Assembly: GCF_900155685.1 (NCBI RefSeq)
Contig: NZ_LT732548.1
Span: forward strand, 3,158,887-3,222,886
From: Paenibacillus bouchesdurhonensis
Lineage (GTDB): Bacteria > Bacillota > Bacilli > Paenibacillales > Paenibacillaceae
Direction: 5' to 3'
DNA length: 64,000 nucleotides
Under the pieces are notes generated by a model that worked only from the letters and a program-made list of their open reading frames with translations, ran no database searches and was not told the origin of the DNA. This document shows, one piece after another, positions 35,765 to 44,681 of this stretch; the stretch's first letter is position 1; each line of letters opens with the position of its first letter. Made by a program: the position numbers and the translations under genes.

Positions 35765-36789
35765 TGATCCTCCAGCACGAGGCAAGCCATCGCTTCAACA
35801 ACCGGAATAATCCGCGGGCAGATGGATGGATCATGTCTGCCTTCCGTAATAATCTGCTGCTCCTCGCCCCGAATATTCATCGTTTGCTGAGGAACAGATA
35901 TCGAGGAGGTCGGTTTAACGACAATTCGGAACACGATTTCATGGCCCGTGCTAATTCCGCCTAAAATACCGCCAGCATGATTAGTCAAAAATCCTGAAGC
36001 ATTCATTTCATCGTTATGTTCGCTTCCCAGCATGTCCGCTGCGGCAAAGCCCGCTCCAAATTCGATGCCTTTGACAGCTCCGATCGAAAGCATTGCTTTG
36101 GCAAGCTCGGCATCGAGCTTGTTGAACACGGGCTCGCCGAGCCCCGCCTTTATACCGCGAATACGGCACTCTACAATGCCCCCGCAGCTGTCTCCCACAG
36201 CTGCAAGCTGCTCCACCCGCTCAATCATCCGCACCGCGGCCTCCGGATCGCAGGCTCGAACCGCATTCTGCTCAATAATCTCCTCGTTGTAAGTCTCACA
36301 GCGGATTCCGCCAAGCTCCTTCGTATAAGCGACTACTTGAACGCCGCGATGTTCCAGTAATTTACGGGCGACAGCACCTGCAGCCACTCTCCCCGCCGTC
36401 TCTCTGCCGGAGGCTCTGCCGCTGCCGCGGTGATCGCGAATCCCGTATTTTTGCAAATACGTATAATCGGCATGTCCTGGACGAAAAGCATTTTGAATAT
36501 CGCTGTATGCCTCAGGACGCATATCCTTATTTTCCAGCATAATAAAGAGCGGCGTACCCGTGGTCTTCCCTTCAAACATCCCTGATTTGATGCTGATTAC
36601 GTCATACTCCTTGCGTGGCGTAGTGACGGAAGATTGCCCTGGTTTGCGACGATCCATTTGCTTCTGTATAAAAGCCTCGGTAAGCTCCACTCCCGGAGTT
36701 ACGCCATCGACAATAACGCCTACAGCCTCACCATGCGATTCTCCGAACGTTGTAATTTTGAACACTTCTCCAAATGTATTGCCTGCCAT
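35734..36789 (-). CDS. aroC: Chorismate synthase
   Basis: A 351-residue chorismate synthase, which converts EPSP to chorismate with reduced FMN. Signatures are TTFGESHGEAVGVIVDG near the start (first conserved His), the long block FRPGHADYTYLQKYGIRDHRGSGRASGRETAGRVAAGAVARKLL (about 103-146), and the third motif around NHAGGILGGISTGHEIVF. The ATG at 36789 follows GAGGAGGAGAACGAT; an ATG 27 bases upstream precedes that ribosome site and is rejected. It stands alone, not in an aro/trp cluster, between a LysR remnant and a divergent LysR gene. It may be a second, regulated copy or the only copy; the window cannot tell. Confidence 0.93.
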   Translation of the reverse strand: MAGNTFGEVFKITTFGESHGEAVGVIVDGVTPGVELTEAFIQKQMDRRKPGQSSVTTPRKEYDVISIKSGMFEGKTTGTPLFIMLENKDMRPEAYSDIQNAFRPGHADYTYLQKYGIRDHRGSGRASGRETAGRVAAGAVARKLLEHRGVQVVAYTKELGGIRCETYNEEIIEQNAVRACDPEAAVRMIERVEQLAAVGDSCGGIVECRIRGIKAGLGEPVFNKLDAELAKAMLSIGAVKGIEFGAGFAAADMLGSEHNDEMNASGFLTNHAGGILGGISTGHEIVFRIVVKPTSSISVPQQTMNIRGEEQQIITEGRHDPSICPRIIPVVEAMACLVLEDHYKRQAAMLG

Positions 36790-36879
36790 ATCGTTCTCCT
36801 CCTCATACCCATCCATGCTGCCGGCTTCTCCTATTTTTGCAAAGTTGACAGCTTCTTATATCCCTTATTATAATTTGCT

Positions 36880-36939
36880 CATTGATATAAATGAAATTGA
36901 AAAATCATGGCTATGATATAGATGAGATCAATATCAATG
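36880..36939. promoter_or_regulatory. Inverted repeats in the aroC-lysR divergent region
   Basis: CATTGATAT (36880-36888) is mirrored by ATATCAATG (36931-36939). LysR regulators bind paired dyads of this sort in divergent promoters. A minus-strand TATAAT (about 36867-36872) is a candidate aroC -10. Confidence 0.45.
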
Positions 36940-37001
36940 AATTCATGATAGATACCCAGCTTTCTAGGTTAACGATAATAATATGAATAGCAGGTGAATC
37001 A

Positions 37002-37922
37002 ATGGATCCGATTTATTCGATGAACCAGGTTAACATTGAGCTGTATCGTATTTTTCTGCACACCGCACGCCTCGGCAATTTGACCAAGGCTGCCCAACAA
37101 CTGCACATTACCCAGCCGTCCGTAAGCTATGCGATTAAACAGCTGGAATCTCGACTAGATATCAAATTGTTCAATCGGCTTTCCAAAGGAGTAAAATTGA
37201 CGCCGGAAGGTTGCGCATTGCTCGAGTACGTGGAACAATCCTTCGCCATACTTCAAGCGGGGGAACAGAAAATCGCGAATTTAAAAAAATTATCAAGCGG
37301 TGAGCTTCGTGTCGGAGCAAGCGGCCCGATGATCAAGCATCTTCTCCTACCCGCTCTAGATCACTTCCACGACCATTATCCCGAGGTAAGAATCCGCTTA
37401 TCTCAAGCAAAAAGCAGCGACATCCAGCACCAGCTCCTGGAGGGGCAGATCGATATCGGCCTCGTCCATCTGCCGCTGAGCGATGAGAGGCTTGCCTCCA
37501 ATCATCTTATTTCACAGCAGCATATTTTTGTCGTAGGATCGGCTTATCGTCATTTTGCCGAACAGCAGATAAATGCAAGTGAACTGAGCCGAATTCCGCT
37601 GCTCTTATTTTCCAAAGACAGCAGTACGCGGCATTTCGTCGAGAAGTGGCTTCATGCACTCGGCATTGAAGCTCAGGTCGACATTGAACTCGGCAGCCTC
37701 GACATGCTGATCGAGTTTGCCAAGCGCGGATATGGTGCAGCCTTTGTTGCCCGTGCTTTCGCCGAGCAGGAGCTGCAGGAAGGAACGCTCTTCGAGCTGC
37801 AGATCGCCGAACCGATCCCATTTCGTTCCATCTCCGTTGCCACCCGCCGCAACATGTCGCTGTCGATCAGTGCGCAGAAGTTTATGGATGTCTTGATCGA
37901 TTCTTTACAATCTTCCATTTGA
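37002..37922 (+). CDS. LysR-family transcriptional regulator
   Basis: A 306-residue LysR-type regulator. The winged helix-turn-helix (about 10-70) reads YRIFLHTARLGNLTKAAQQLHITQPSVSYAIKQLESRL. The substrate-binding domain (about 95-300) starts at SGELRVGASGPMIKHLLLP and has IDIGLVHLPL. AGGTG lies just upstream of the ATG. It is divergent from aroC, and the shared promoter region has inverted repeats, so aroC is the obvious candidate target. The effector is unknown. Confidence 0.88.
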   Translation: MDPIYSMNQVNIELYRIFLHTARLGNLTKAAQQLHITQPSVSYAIKQLESRLDIKLFNRLSKGVKLTPEGCALLEYVEQSFAILQAGEQKIANLKKLSSGELRVGASGPMIKHLLLPALDHFHDHYPEVRIRLSQAKSSDIQHQLLEGQIDIGLVHLPLSDERLASNHLISQQHIFVVGSAYRHFAEQQINASELSRIPLLLFSKDSSTRHFVEKWLHALGIEAQVDIELGSLDMLIEFAKRGYGAAFVARAFAEQELQEGTLFELQIAEPIPFRSISVATRRNMSLSISAQKFMDVLIDSLQSSI

Positions 37923-37999
37923 CCATGTTTGTAATGCTGGGCAAAGGGTAACTATAAATAGGGACAGAATCAACTTTGCTTATAAAGGAGGCTTTTACA

Positions 38000-38167
38000 A
38001 TGGAGCAACAATCCGAAGATCAAATTCGTAACAAGCTTGACGAGAAAGGCGATTCTTTGGCTGAGAAGAAAAAAATCGAAAGCGGCGTGGACATTGAGCC
38101 GCAAGCTGAAGAATGGGTTGCTAAACCCGTGGCATTTGTCGACGAGGACAAATCCGATCATAAATAA
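38000..38167 (+). CDS. Small acidic hypothetical protein (55 aa)
   Basis: A 55-residue protein, Glu/Lys/Asp-rich, beginning MEQQSEDQIRNKLDEKG and ending EDKSDHK. AAAGGAGG lies 8 bases before the ATG and a strong terminator follows at once, so it is very probably a real, monocistronic gene. It has no membrane segment, signal peptide or cysteine. The composition suggests a helical, partly disordered soluble protein. I do not recognise the family. Confidence 0.7.
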   Translation: MEQQSEDQIRNKLDEKGDSLAEKKKIESGVDIEPQAEEWVAKPVAFVDEDKSDHK

Positions 38168-38178
38168 GCAGCATTCAG

Positions 38179-38237
38179 CACCCAAGGAAATGAACAGGGC
38201 ACAATCAAAATGCCTCCATGCTTCCTTGGGTGTTCTT
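38179..38237 (+). terminator. Terminator of the 55-aa gene
   Basis: CACCCAAGGAA (38179-38189) pairs with TTCCTTGGGTG (38222-38232), followed by TTCTT. Confidence 0.75.
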
Positions 38238-38298
38238 ATGACCTTACTTGTTCGCCTGCCACTTTGCCGGCATTCTTCTCCATAATGGCACTAATGCA

Positions 38299-39903
38299 TT
38301 AATAGACGTCAACAATGACTGTGGCTTCAAGTCCGTTGTAGGTCACTGTCAAAGTCGTTTGTCCCCGTTTCAAGCCTAGAAGGTTCCCCTCCGCATCAAC
38401 GATAGCAATGGAAGGATCACCTGTACTAAACGCACTTTCCCTGGTCACATTCGAATGATTCGCTCCTTCCAGGTAGGTAACAACCACATCTATAGGTTCG
38501 CCTACAGTAACACTGTACTCGCTAGAGTCCAGATGCAGAGCTTTATACGTATTAAATACGTACACCTCTGCTTCAGCCTTTACTCCATCGATTTCGGCCC
38601 TAATGTGCGTTGAACCCTTATTATGACCGGTGATGCTTCCTTGGGAGTCGATCGTAACGATCGATTCATCATCCGATGTGAAATGAACTTCATTAAGCTT
38701 CGTGAGCACACCCCTCTCACCGCCATAAACGGCCGTGAGAACCGTGTCCAGTGTCTGCCCTTCAAGCAAACTGTAGCTGTCCGAATCAAAGGCTAGCTCC
38801 GTAATTGTATCGCCTGGTGATTGTGTTGCGGAAAGCTTAGTCATGGTGCCATTCTCCGTTAAATAAATAAGCCCGCCGTCCCGAGTTTGAACCGTTTGGA
38901 TCACCCAATTTTGATCTTTTAAATGGGACCACTGTATCGCGCCATTTCTATCCGTCTTGATTACGCCTCGGCCTGTGGCAAGCAAATAACCGCCGTCGGC
39001 TGTTTGTTCCACGGAATTTGCTCCAAGTTGCAGTCCGTAGCTCTGAGTCCATTGTCTATTCCCGAATGGATCCGTAAGCGTTAGGAAGACTTCTCTATTA
39101 TCGACAGAAGCAATAGCATAGCCGCCACCCTGTATTTGTACGGCTACCGCCGATCTCAACTCATCATAGCCTTTACTCCATGTCGTATTGCCTGCATCGT
39201 CCAAATTCCAAATATCCAGTTTATTTCCATCACTTGCAACTACGGTATATAATCCGTTCTCTGTATGCTGAATGGATAGAGTAGGAAACATTGGGCCTGT
39301 CTTTTTAAGCGCCCGTTCCCAGAGGGTTCGACCTTGGGAATCGAGCTTTCCCGCGGCAATAGGCATGGGATCAGCCCAATTAGCGATCGCGTAAATGTAA
39401 TGACCCTGCAAATCCTCTTTGACCTCGTAAAGCCTCGAATACCCTACATCTTTGGTAAATTCTTTACTCCATTCTACTTCTCCATCCGCATTCGTCTTAG
39501 CGATATAAGGTACAAAATCAAAGTAATAGAAATCAGGGTATGTGCCGCTTAAAATATAGCCGCCGTCTCGGGTGGGGGAGGCGCCCGTTATAGTTACCAA
39601 TTTTCCATTATCCGCCGTCAAATAAAACGAATGAGTCTGCTCGATTTGACCTGATAAGTCCAATCGGGTAAAATGAACGGCTCTTTGATTTGTCACTCCG
39701 ACCAAGTTATAACCGCGTTCTGTTTCACTAATGTGAGATACTTTGAACTGATTCCTATAATTCCGTTCCCATTCTACAGCAGGTGAATCACTCTCAGCTA
39801 ACGTAGACGCATGCAAAGCGGACGGCCAGCATAACATGAGAGCGCAAACAACTATCCAAGTGATTGCAATCCGGCTTTTTGCGGCAGGCACTATTGATTT
39901 CAT
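38299..39903 (-). CDS. Secreted repeat protein with C-terminal Big2-type domains
   Basis: A 534-residue exported protein. A signal peptide (about 1-33) contains a hydrophobic stretch ending at SALHAS. Residues about 40-365 hold beta-propeller-like repeats, each with a core such as TRDGGYILSG, GGGYAIAS, TADGGYLLATG or TRDGGLIYLTE, and alternating WE/W strands. Residues about 375-534 are two bacterial Ig-like (Big2) domains with ITGHNKGSTHIRAEIDG and LLGLKRGQTTLTVTYNG. The ATG at 39903 is 7 bases after GGAGG; a TTG just before it is too close. A shorter paralogue lies 73 bases upstream on the same strand. The role is unknown; cell-surface or matrix binding is plausible from the Big2 domains. 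Confidence 0.75.
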   Translation of the reverse strand: MKSIVPAAKSRIAITWIVVCALMLCWPSALHASTLAESDSPAVEWERNYRNQFKVSHISETERGYNLVGVTNQRAVHFTRLDLSGQIEQTHSFYLTADNGKLVTITGASPTRDGGYILSGTYPDFYYFDFVPYIAKTNADGEVEWSKEFTKDVGYSRLYEVKEDLQGHYIYAIANWADPMPIAAGKLDSQGRTLWERALKKTGPMFPTLSIQHTENGLYTVVASDGNKLDIWNLDDAGNTTWSKGYDELRSAVAVQIQGGGYAIASVDNREVFLTLTDPFGNRQWTQSYGLQLGANSVEQTADGGYLLATGRGVIKTDRNGAIQWSHLKDQNWVIQTVQTRDGGLIYLTENGTMTKLSATQSPGDTITELAFDSDSYSLLEGQTLDTVLTAVYGGERGVLTKLNEVHFTSDDESIVTIDSQGSITGHNKGSTHIRAEIDGVKAEAEVYVFNTYKALHLDSSEYSVTVGEPIDVVVTYLEGANHSNVTRESAFSTGDPSIAIVDAEGNLLGLKRGQTTLTVTYNGLEATVIVDVY

Positions 39904-39976
39904 CAAGTTCCCTCCAATGCTAATATCATGGCAATTTCTCTTCTCCTATGGGGGTTGCAGTTGGTTGAAGTTATTT

Positions 39977-41038
39977 TCAAATAGCTGGCTGTCCTTCAAG
40001 TTTCACAACATTTTCGTACGAAGTAATATAAATGGCTCCGCCGTCTTTTGTCGGCAGCGCTTTTGTTAATTGACTTACCGGCTTTTTCCATAAAATATGG
40101 CCTTGTTCATCACACAGAATAAGCGAATTTGAGATACCGATTAAATATCCGTTATCCATCGTGCGACTGATTGAACGTGCCGTTCCATTGACTCCTAAAT
40201 CCTTGCTCCAACGCTCTTGCCCATTCCAATCCGTAATGATTAAATTAGATTGGTTCGTCCGAAGATTATGATTTGCAATGGCATATCCATGATCTGTTGT
40301 CGGTACGACCCAGCCTATGCCATCCCCGTGATAATTTAGCCATTTCGATTGTCCGGAAGCATCCAATTTCCACAAGAGATAGGTGGCTGCTCGAAATGCA
40401 CCGGCAATATACCCGCCGTCCGAAGTCTCGCTTACGGACTCTATGGAAACGTAGGGATCGAATTTGGACATTTCCATACTATTCATCCACTGAAGATCTC
40501 CAGCGGCGTTCAACTTTACAATGTATCCGAACGATTCGTCCTTATTATAAGAATAAATAACGCCACCATCACTCGTCTCGCGAATATCGTTAAACTCTAC
40601 ATAATTCCAAACGTATTCTTCTTTCTCCCATAAAATATCGCCATGACTGTCCGTTCTTACAACATAATAGTAAGACTGATAACCGGGTACAGTCCCCCCC
40701 AGTAAATATCCTCCGTCCTGCGTATAATACGCTGCTGTTATGATTACTTCTTTATTGTTGCTAGTTCTAAGATTCAGTACTTTCTCCCATTGTGTATTCC
40801 CATCGGCATCACTTTTAACTAAATAAGCTGCCTTTTTGTTCTTAGTTCCGATCATCGTATAACCTTCATCTGTCTCAAAAACTTCAAAGATTTTTATGCC
40901 AGGTTCATAATTGCTTTCCCAAGCAATTTTTGGAGCTTGTCCATTTGCGAATGCTACTCCGGCAGGGAAACTTGCGACAAGAATTACCGACATAATCACG
41001 GCATACCAAGTTCTTTTCCATAGATGCTGCAAAGTCAT
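39977..41038 (-). CDS. Secreted beta-propeller-like repeat protein, paralogue of the next gene
   Basis: A 353-residue exported protein: signal peptide about 1-33 (VILVASFPAGVAFA), then propeller-like repeats with TQDGGYLLGGT, TSDGGVIYSYN, TSDGGYIAGAF, DHGYAIANHN, MDNGYLIGIS and TKDGGAIYITS. It is colinear with the N-terminal 360 residues of the downstream gene (shared starts such as WE.NY and FEV.E.ETE.GY), but lacks Big2 domains. GGAGG lies 6 bases before the ATG at 41038. The pair looks like a tandem duplication, now divergent. Function is unknown. Confidence 0.75.
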   Translation of the reverse strand: MTLQHLWKRTWYAVIMSVILVASFPAGVAFANGQAPKIAWESNYEPGIKIFEVFETDEGYTMIGTKNKKAAYLVKSDADGNTQWEKVLNLRTSNNKEVIITAAYYTQDGGYLLGGTVPGYQSYYYVVRTDSHGDILWEKEEYVWNYVEFNDIRETSDGGVIYSYNKDESFGYIVKLNAAGDLQWMNSMEMSKFDPYVSIESVSETSDGGYIAGAFRAATYLLWKLDASGQSKWLNYHGDGIGWVVPTTDHGYAIANHNLRTNQSNLIITDWNGQERWSKDLGVNGTARSISRTMDNGYLIGISNSLILCDEQGHILWKKPVSQLTKALPTKDGGAIYITSYENVVKLEGQPAI

Positions 41039-41310
41039 TATTTTCCTCCCATCATCGTTCATTAAATTGAAATACTAGACAAGCTTTCAGCCACCCCCCA
41101 ATTTATGGTTTTTGATACAAATATTTATACTTGTTTTCTTGCAGGAAGTTACGCTATAATTTGCCATTCTATAAAAAGAAAAAAAATGACCCGGATTCAT
41201 CTCCAAGCCATTTTCTAATTTCTGCAGCAAAGTGCTTATAATTTACGTATATAATCTTCTAGTTTGCGGATTACGTTATCGGAGAAGTCCACTTGGATCA
41301 AATCCAATTA

Positions 41311-41781
41311 TTAATCTTGAAGTAGCTCTAAAATTGTTTCCTCCCATCGGGCAAGCACCTCGACAGGTTCTTTAAGCTGGATTTGCACGCCGGAAATAAT
41401 ATCGGCGTATTTCGCCCTATCCTCCCGACAGGCGACTACCTTAGCGGAAAATCGAGACCGTGGGTGCTTTGCAACTGGAAGATCCGGCAATTTGGAAAGT
41501 TCCAATTGAATATAGCATGCAGTCTCATTATAAAAAGCCACTAAAGTCGCTTGCCCGGTACGGATCATGTTGCGTGTCGTCATCGTATTTTCCCATAAAC
41601 CGAGCCTGAGCAATGTCGGGCTTAATGCGATGATTTCGCCTGCACTCAGCATCGCTGTGTGCGGCCAGTTTTGCTCCGTAACGGTTAATAGCATAAAGGC
41701 TTCGTGCTGTTTCTCCGATAAGTTCTGTCCGTTGAACAGCGTATATAAATGCGGCGATAAGGCTGGTACGGCGTTGTTCAT
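41311..41781 (-). CDS. Pyridoxamine 5'-phosphate oxidase-like flavin-binding protein
   Basis: A 156-residue protein of the split-barrel, PNPOx-like type, which commonly bind FMN or F420. Pattern: FMLLTVTEQNWPHTAMLSAGEIIAL near 30-54 (first strands), then RTGQATLVAFYNETACYIQLELSKLP near 75-100. Catalytic residues of true PNP oxidase cannot be found, so it is not expected to make PLP. GGAGG lies 6 bases before the second ATG at 41781, chosen over the adjacent first ATG. It is the last gene of the redox operon, 50 bases after the ResA-like gene. The 270 bases beyond it hold no supported gene. Confidence 0.65.
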   Translation of the reverse strand: MNNAVPALSPHLYTLFNGQNLSEKQHEAFMLLTVTEQNWPHTAMLSAGEIIALSPTLLRLGLWENTMTTRNMIRTGQATLVAFYNETACYIQLELSKLPDLPVAKHPRSRFSAKVVACREDRAKYADIISGVQIQLKEPVEVLARWEETILELLQD

Positions 41782-41833
41782 CATTTCCCTCCACTGCTCT
41801 ATTGATCTGCTGCTTTCTTTTCGATGTCACCTG

Positions 41834-42400
41834 CTACTTCGCTGCCTTCGAATATGCTTCCTTCATCATGTTATAATCAATAGCTCCTTGAAATCTTTGC
41901 GTAATAACGCCCTTGGCATTAAGCACATAAGTCGTTGGATAGGCAATGACCTGATACTGATCGGTGATGCGGCCAGTCATATCAAGCGCATGCGGAAACG
42001 TCAACCCAAAGTCCTCGATAAAATCCTTCACATTCTCCCGGCCATCCTCAAGATGTGTCATATTGACAGCGAGCACAACCGCATCTTTATCTACGTATTT
42101 CGTGTAGAACTTCTCCATATGAGGCATTTCAATCCGGCATGGCGGACACCAGCTCGCCCAAAAATTAAGCAATACCGTCTTCCCGCGATAATCCGACAGC
42201 TTGACCTCTTCCCCATCGAGATTTTGCAAGGTGAAATTCGGCGCCCGGTTGCCGACCTTCAAGCCGACCGGAATGGACGCGTCCTCTACGGCAGCTTCCT
42301 CCGGACTCTGCTTCTTTGCCTCTGCCTTATCGAAGTAATCATAGGCTCCCCAGCCGATTAATCCCAGGAGCACAATGATGGCTATCCAGTTTTTCTTCAT
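41834..42400 (-). CDS. ResA/TlpA-like membrane-anchored thiol-disulfide oxidoreductase
   Basis: A 188-residue protein with an N-terminal anchor (about 5-22) and an extracytoplasmic thioredoxin domain (about 45-185). The redox-active pair is Cys85/Cys88 in LLNFWASWCPPCRIEMPHMEKFY, and the cis-Pro region is VIAYPTTYVLN. ResA-type proteins reduce apocytochrome c or other exported thiols, taking electrons from CcdA. The CcdA gene lies 35 bases upstream in the same operon, which fits. CcsA/ResB cytochrome assembly genes are absent from the window, so another client is possible. Confidence 0.88.
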   Translation of the reverse strand: MKKNWIAIIVLLGLIGWGAYDYFDKAEAKKQSPEEAAVEDASIPVGLKVGNRAPNFTLQNLDGEEVKLSDYRGKTVLLNFWASWCPPCRIEMPHMEKFYTKYVDKDAVVLAVNMTHLEDGRENVKDFIEDFGLTFPHALDMTGRITDQYQVIAYPTTYVLNAKGVITQRFQGAIDYNMMKEAYSKAAK

Positions 42401-42435
42401 CTATATTCTCTGCCTCCTATTATATGTTCCCATGC

Positions 42436-43152
42436 TTATATATTCCAAAGCGTATAGCTAGACAGCCATCCGCTGATTTTCTGCAGCTGTCCCGTATACA
42501 GAAGGAGTCCCATCGCGATGAGCACCCACCCATTCACCTTCGACAGTGCAGGCAAAATACGATTCACTCTTTTGACATATCCGAGAGAGTAGGTGACCAG
42601 CAGCGCGATAAGGATAAACGGAATTCCAAGCCCTATGGAATATACAAAAAGCAGGCCCATGCCGCTTAACATCGTATCAGCCGAGCCAGCCAGCATTAAT
42701 ATCGAAGACAATGCCAAGCCGACACAAGGCGTCCAGCCCGTTCCAAAGGCCAGTCCCATCACAAAGGAGTCCAGAGAACGATTTCTCGATAATTCGCTGC
42801 GTTTCCAGTGAACCTGCTTCATTAGAAATTTCAAGCTGAGCCAGCCTGTCATCTGCAGTCCGAAAACGATAATGAGCAGGCCGCCAAGCTTCTCGGCCAA
42901 AGACCTCCATTGAACGAAGAACTGGCCAACAAAGCTCGCGGATGCGCCCATAACTATAAATACAATGCTAAAACCGGCAATAAAGCTCACGGAACGAAGC
43001 AGCAGTCTCCGCTTGCTTACTTCGATTTTTCCGCCTTTAGCCATAGCGCCCGTCATTTGCGTGACATATGCAGGAATAAGCGGAAAGACGCAGGGGGATA
43101 AAAAAGACAGCATGCCCGCAGCAAACGCAATAAATATAGTAATTTCAGTCAA
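42436..43152 (-). CDS. ccdA: CcdA-type cytochrome c biogenesis/thiol transport protein
   Basis: A 238-residue membrane protein with about six helices. The two redox cysteines of the family are Cys21 in FLSPCVFPLIPAYVTQMTG and Cys143 in GTGWTPCVGLALSSI. CcdA passes reducing power from cytoplasmic thioredoxin across the membrane to ResA-like proteins or StoA. It sits between the Lgt-like gene and the ResA-like gene. The first helix begins immediately at the N-terminus; GGAGG precedes the ATG. Confidence 0.92.
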   Translation of the reverse strand: MTEITIFIAFAAGMLSFLSPCVFPLIPAYVTQMTGAMAKGGKIEVSKRRLLLRSVSFIAGFSIVFIVMGASASFVGQFFVQWRSLAEKLGGLLIIVFGLQMTGWLSLKFLMKQVHWKRSELSRNRSLDSFVMGLAFGTGWTPCVGLALSSILMLAGSADTMLSGMGLLFVYSIGLGIPFILIALLVTYSLGYVKRVNRILPALSKVNGWVLIAMGLLLYTGQLQKISGWLSSYTLWNI

Positions 43153-43189
43153 TTCTCTCCACCTCCTCCTTTTGGGCGTACTTTTATAT

Positions 43190-43870
43190 TCAGCGTTTAT
43201 TCCATAAAGAATCCAGAAAGAGCAAAGAGACCGCTACCAGAACAAAGAACAGCTGCTCCAGAGAAAATCCAACCAGTACAACATGGCGATTCTCGTTCAA
43301 GAAGGGGGCGATGGCAGAACCAAGGCTATACCATAAGGCTAGCGGGACATAAGATCTTAGCGGGGATTCAAATTTCAGCCAAGCCGCGATTCCTAAAGCC
43401 GCAGACAAAAGGGCTTGAAGCAAATTGTCCCAGCCCATCGTTCCTTCCCATAAGAAGAGCATCGTGAATCTGGCTGCTTGTACAGCGCCGTATGCCAGGA
43501 TTGCTGCCTTAATCAGCGGGATCATGTAAGGGCGACTTCTATAGCTCCTGTAAATGAGATAAGCAACGCCCCCTATAATGCCCAGCCCTAGCCCTCGCTG
43601 CCCCCCTGAGAAATACAGCAGCGACAGCGGATTGGACAAGGCTGCTTGCGGATCAAAGAACAGCATACTGAATTTCCATAAGAAGAATCCGATTCCAACA
43701 GCGTTCACATACGTGTCCTTGATCCAGCCTCCCGCTTCACTACCGCGAAGCTTGATCATTAGGACAATATATCCGATCATTGCCGACAGCAGAAAAATGA
43801 GCAGATCCGCTCTTAACATCAGCGGGCCAAATGAGATGGTTCCGATTTTTATACCCTCCGCTCTGTCCAT
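43190..43870 (-). CDS. Lgt-like polytopic membrane protein in a redox operon
   Basis: A 226-residue membrane protein with about seven hydrophobic helices. Its early part (FGPLMLRADLLIFLLSAM near 14-31, then ALSNPLSLLYFSGGQRGLGLGIIGG near 76-100) has the spacing of prolipoprotein diacylglyceryl transferase, where a GGL..HGG block occupies the same place, but the Lgt His and Arg catalytic residues are not evident. It is therefore a divergent relative or an analogue, not a proven transferase. It has no clear ribosome site before the ATG 11 bases after the regulator stop, suggesting coupling. Position next to CcdA suggests a role in membrane thiol or lipoprotein chemistry; function unknown. Confidence 0.6.
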   Translation of the reverse strand: MDRAEGIKIGTISFGPLMLRADLLIFLLSAMIGYIVLMIKLRGSEAGGWIKDTYVNAVGIGFFLWKFSMLFFDPQAALSNPLSLLYFSGGQRGLGLGIIGGVAYLIYRSYRSRPYMIPLIKAAILAYGAVQAARFTMLFLWEGTMGWDNLLQALLSAALGIAAWLKFESPLRSYVPLALWYSLGSAIAPFLNENRHVVLVGFSLEQLFFVLVAVSLLFLDSLWNKR

Positions 43871-43881
43871 AGATTGCTTTA

Positions 43882-44574
43882 TTAAAATGCGTGAAACCGA
43901 TAACCGATCCCGCGGATCGTCTCAATCATCCCCCCATCCGCGGATACCGAATTCAATTTATCCCTTAGCTTTCCGATGTGAACGTCAACCGTACGGAGCA
44001 CAACGGTTTTCTCGTCAAGAGGATATAATTCCTTCAAGATTTGCTCGCGGGACAGCACCTGATTCGGATGACGCATTAAATAATACATCAGCCTGAATTC
44101 ATGCCGGGTCAGGACAATCGTTCGCCCCTCATATTTCGCCTCGTTTTTTAGAGGCTTCAATGTGATGCCGCGATAGCTGATTTTGGCGCAGCGATGCTCT
44201 GTTCTTCGCAGAACGGTTTCCACTCGGACAATCAGCTCAGGGAGGCTGAATGGCTTCATGACGTAATCATCCGCCCCCAGCTTCAACCCCCGAATTCGGT
44301 CTTCCTCATTCGCCATAGCTGAGAGCATAATGATGGGAACATCGCTCTTCGCCTGCTCACGAATCCAGCGGGTCAATTGTTCTCCGCTTAGCTCCGGCAT
44401 AATTAAATCGGTAATGACGAAGCAGGGGTCATAGCGATCGAACAGATTTTTCCCGGCAAGGCCATTCTCCGCTTCCCATACTTCATACCCTTCATTCTCC
44501 AAGCCAATTCTAATTAGCTGCCTCAGTCTGGCATCATCTTCTACGATGAGGATGGTTTTGCCCAAGGTGTTCAT
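43882..44574 (-). CDS. OmpR/PhoB-family response regulator without adjacent kinase
   Basis: A 230-residue regulator. The receiver domain has EDDARLRQL, phospho-acceptor Asp56 in ITDLIMPELSG and KPFSLPELIVRV. The winged-helix domain (about 130-230) includes LTRHEFRLMYYLMRHPNQVLSREQILKELYP and TVDVHIGKLRDKL. The ATG at 44574 is 7 bases after GGGAGG; an earlier in-frame start lacks a site. No histidine kinase gene is adjacent. It is first in the operon with the Lgt-like, CcdA and ResA-like genes. A perfect GC-rich palindrome lies 107 bases upstream. Confidence 0.9.
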   Translation of the reverse strand: MNTLGKTILIVEDDARLRQLIRIGLENEGYEVWEAENGLAGKNLFDRYDPCFVITDLIMPELSGEQLTRWIREQAKSDVPIIMLSAMANEEDRIRGLKLGADDYVMKPFSLPELIVRVETVLRRTEHRCAKISYRGITLKPLKNEAKYEGRTIVLTRHEFRLMYYLMRHPNQVLSREQILKELYPLDEKTVVLRTVDVHIGKLRDKLNSVSADGGMIETIRGIGYRFHAF

Positions 44575-44681
44575 ATCTGCACCTCCCTCGCGCATGGAGC
44601 TTATTTCGAACTATTCGCCCGGCAAGAAGTATATCGTAACATTGTTAAGATTCTTTAAAGTTATATATCAATATTAATCTC

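Noticed and set aside
41213..41310. Short minus-strand frame ending VIRKLEDYIRKL downstream of the PNPOx-like gene
   Set aside because: About 22 codons, no start codon with ribosome site; too short to call a gene or a remnant.
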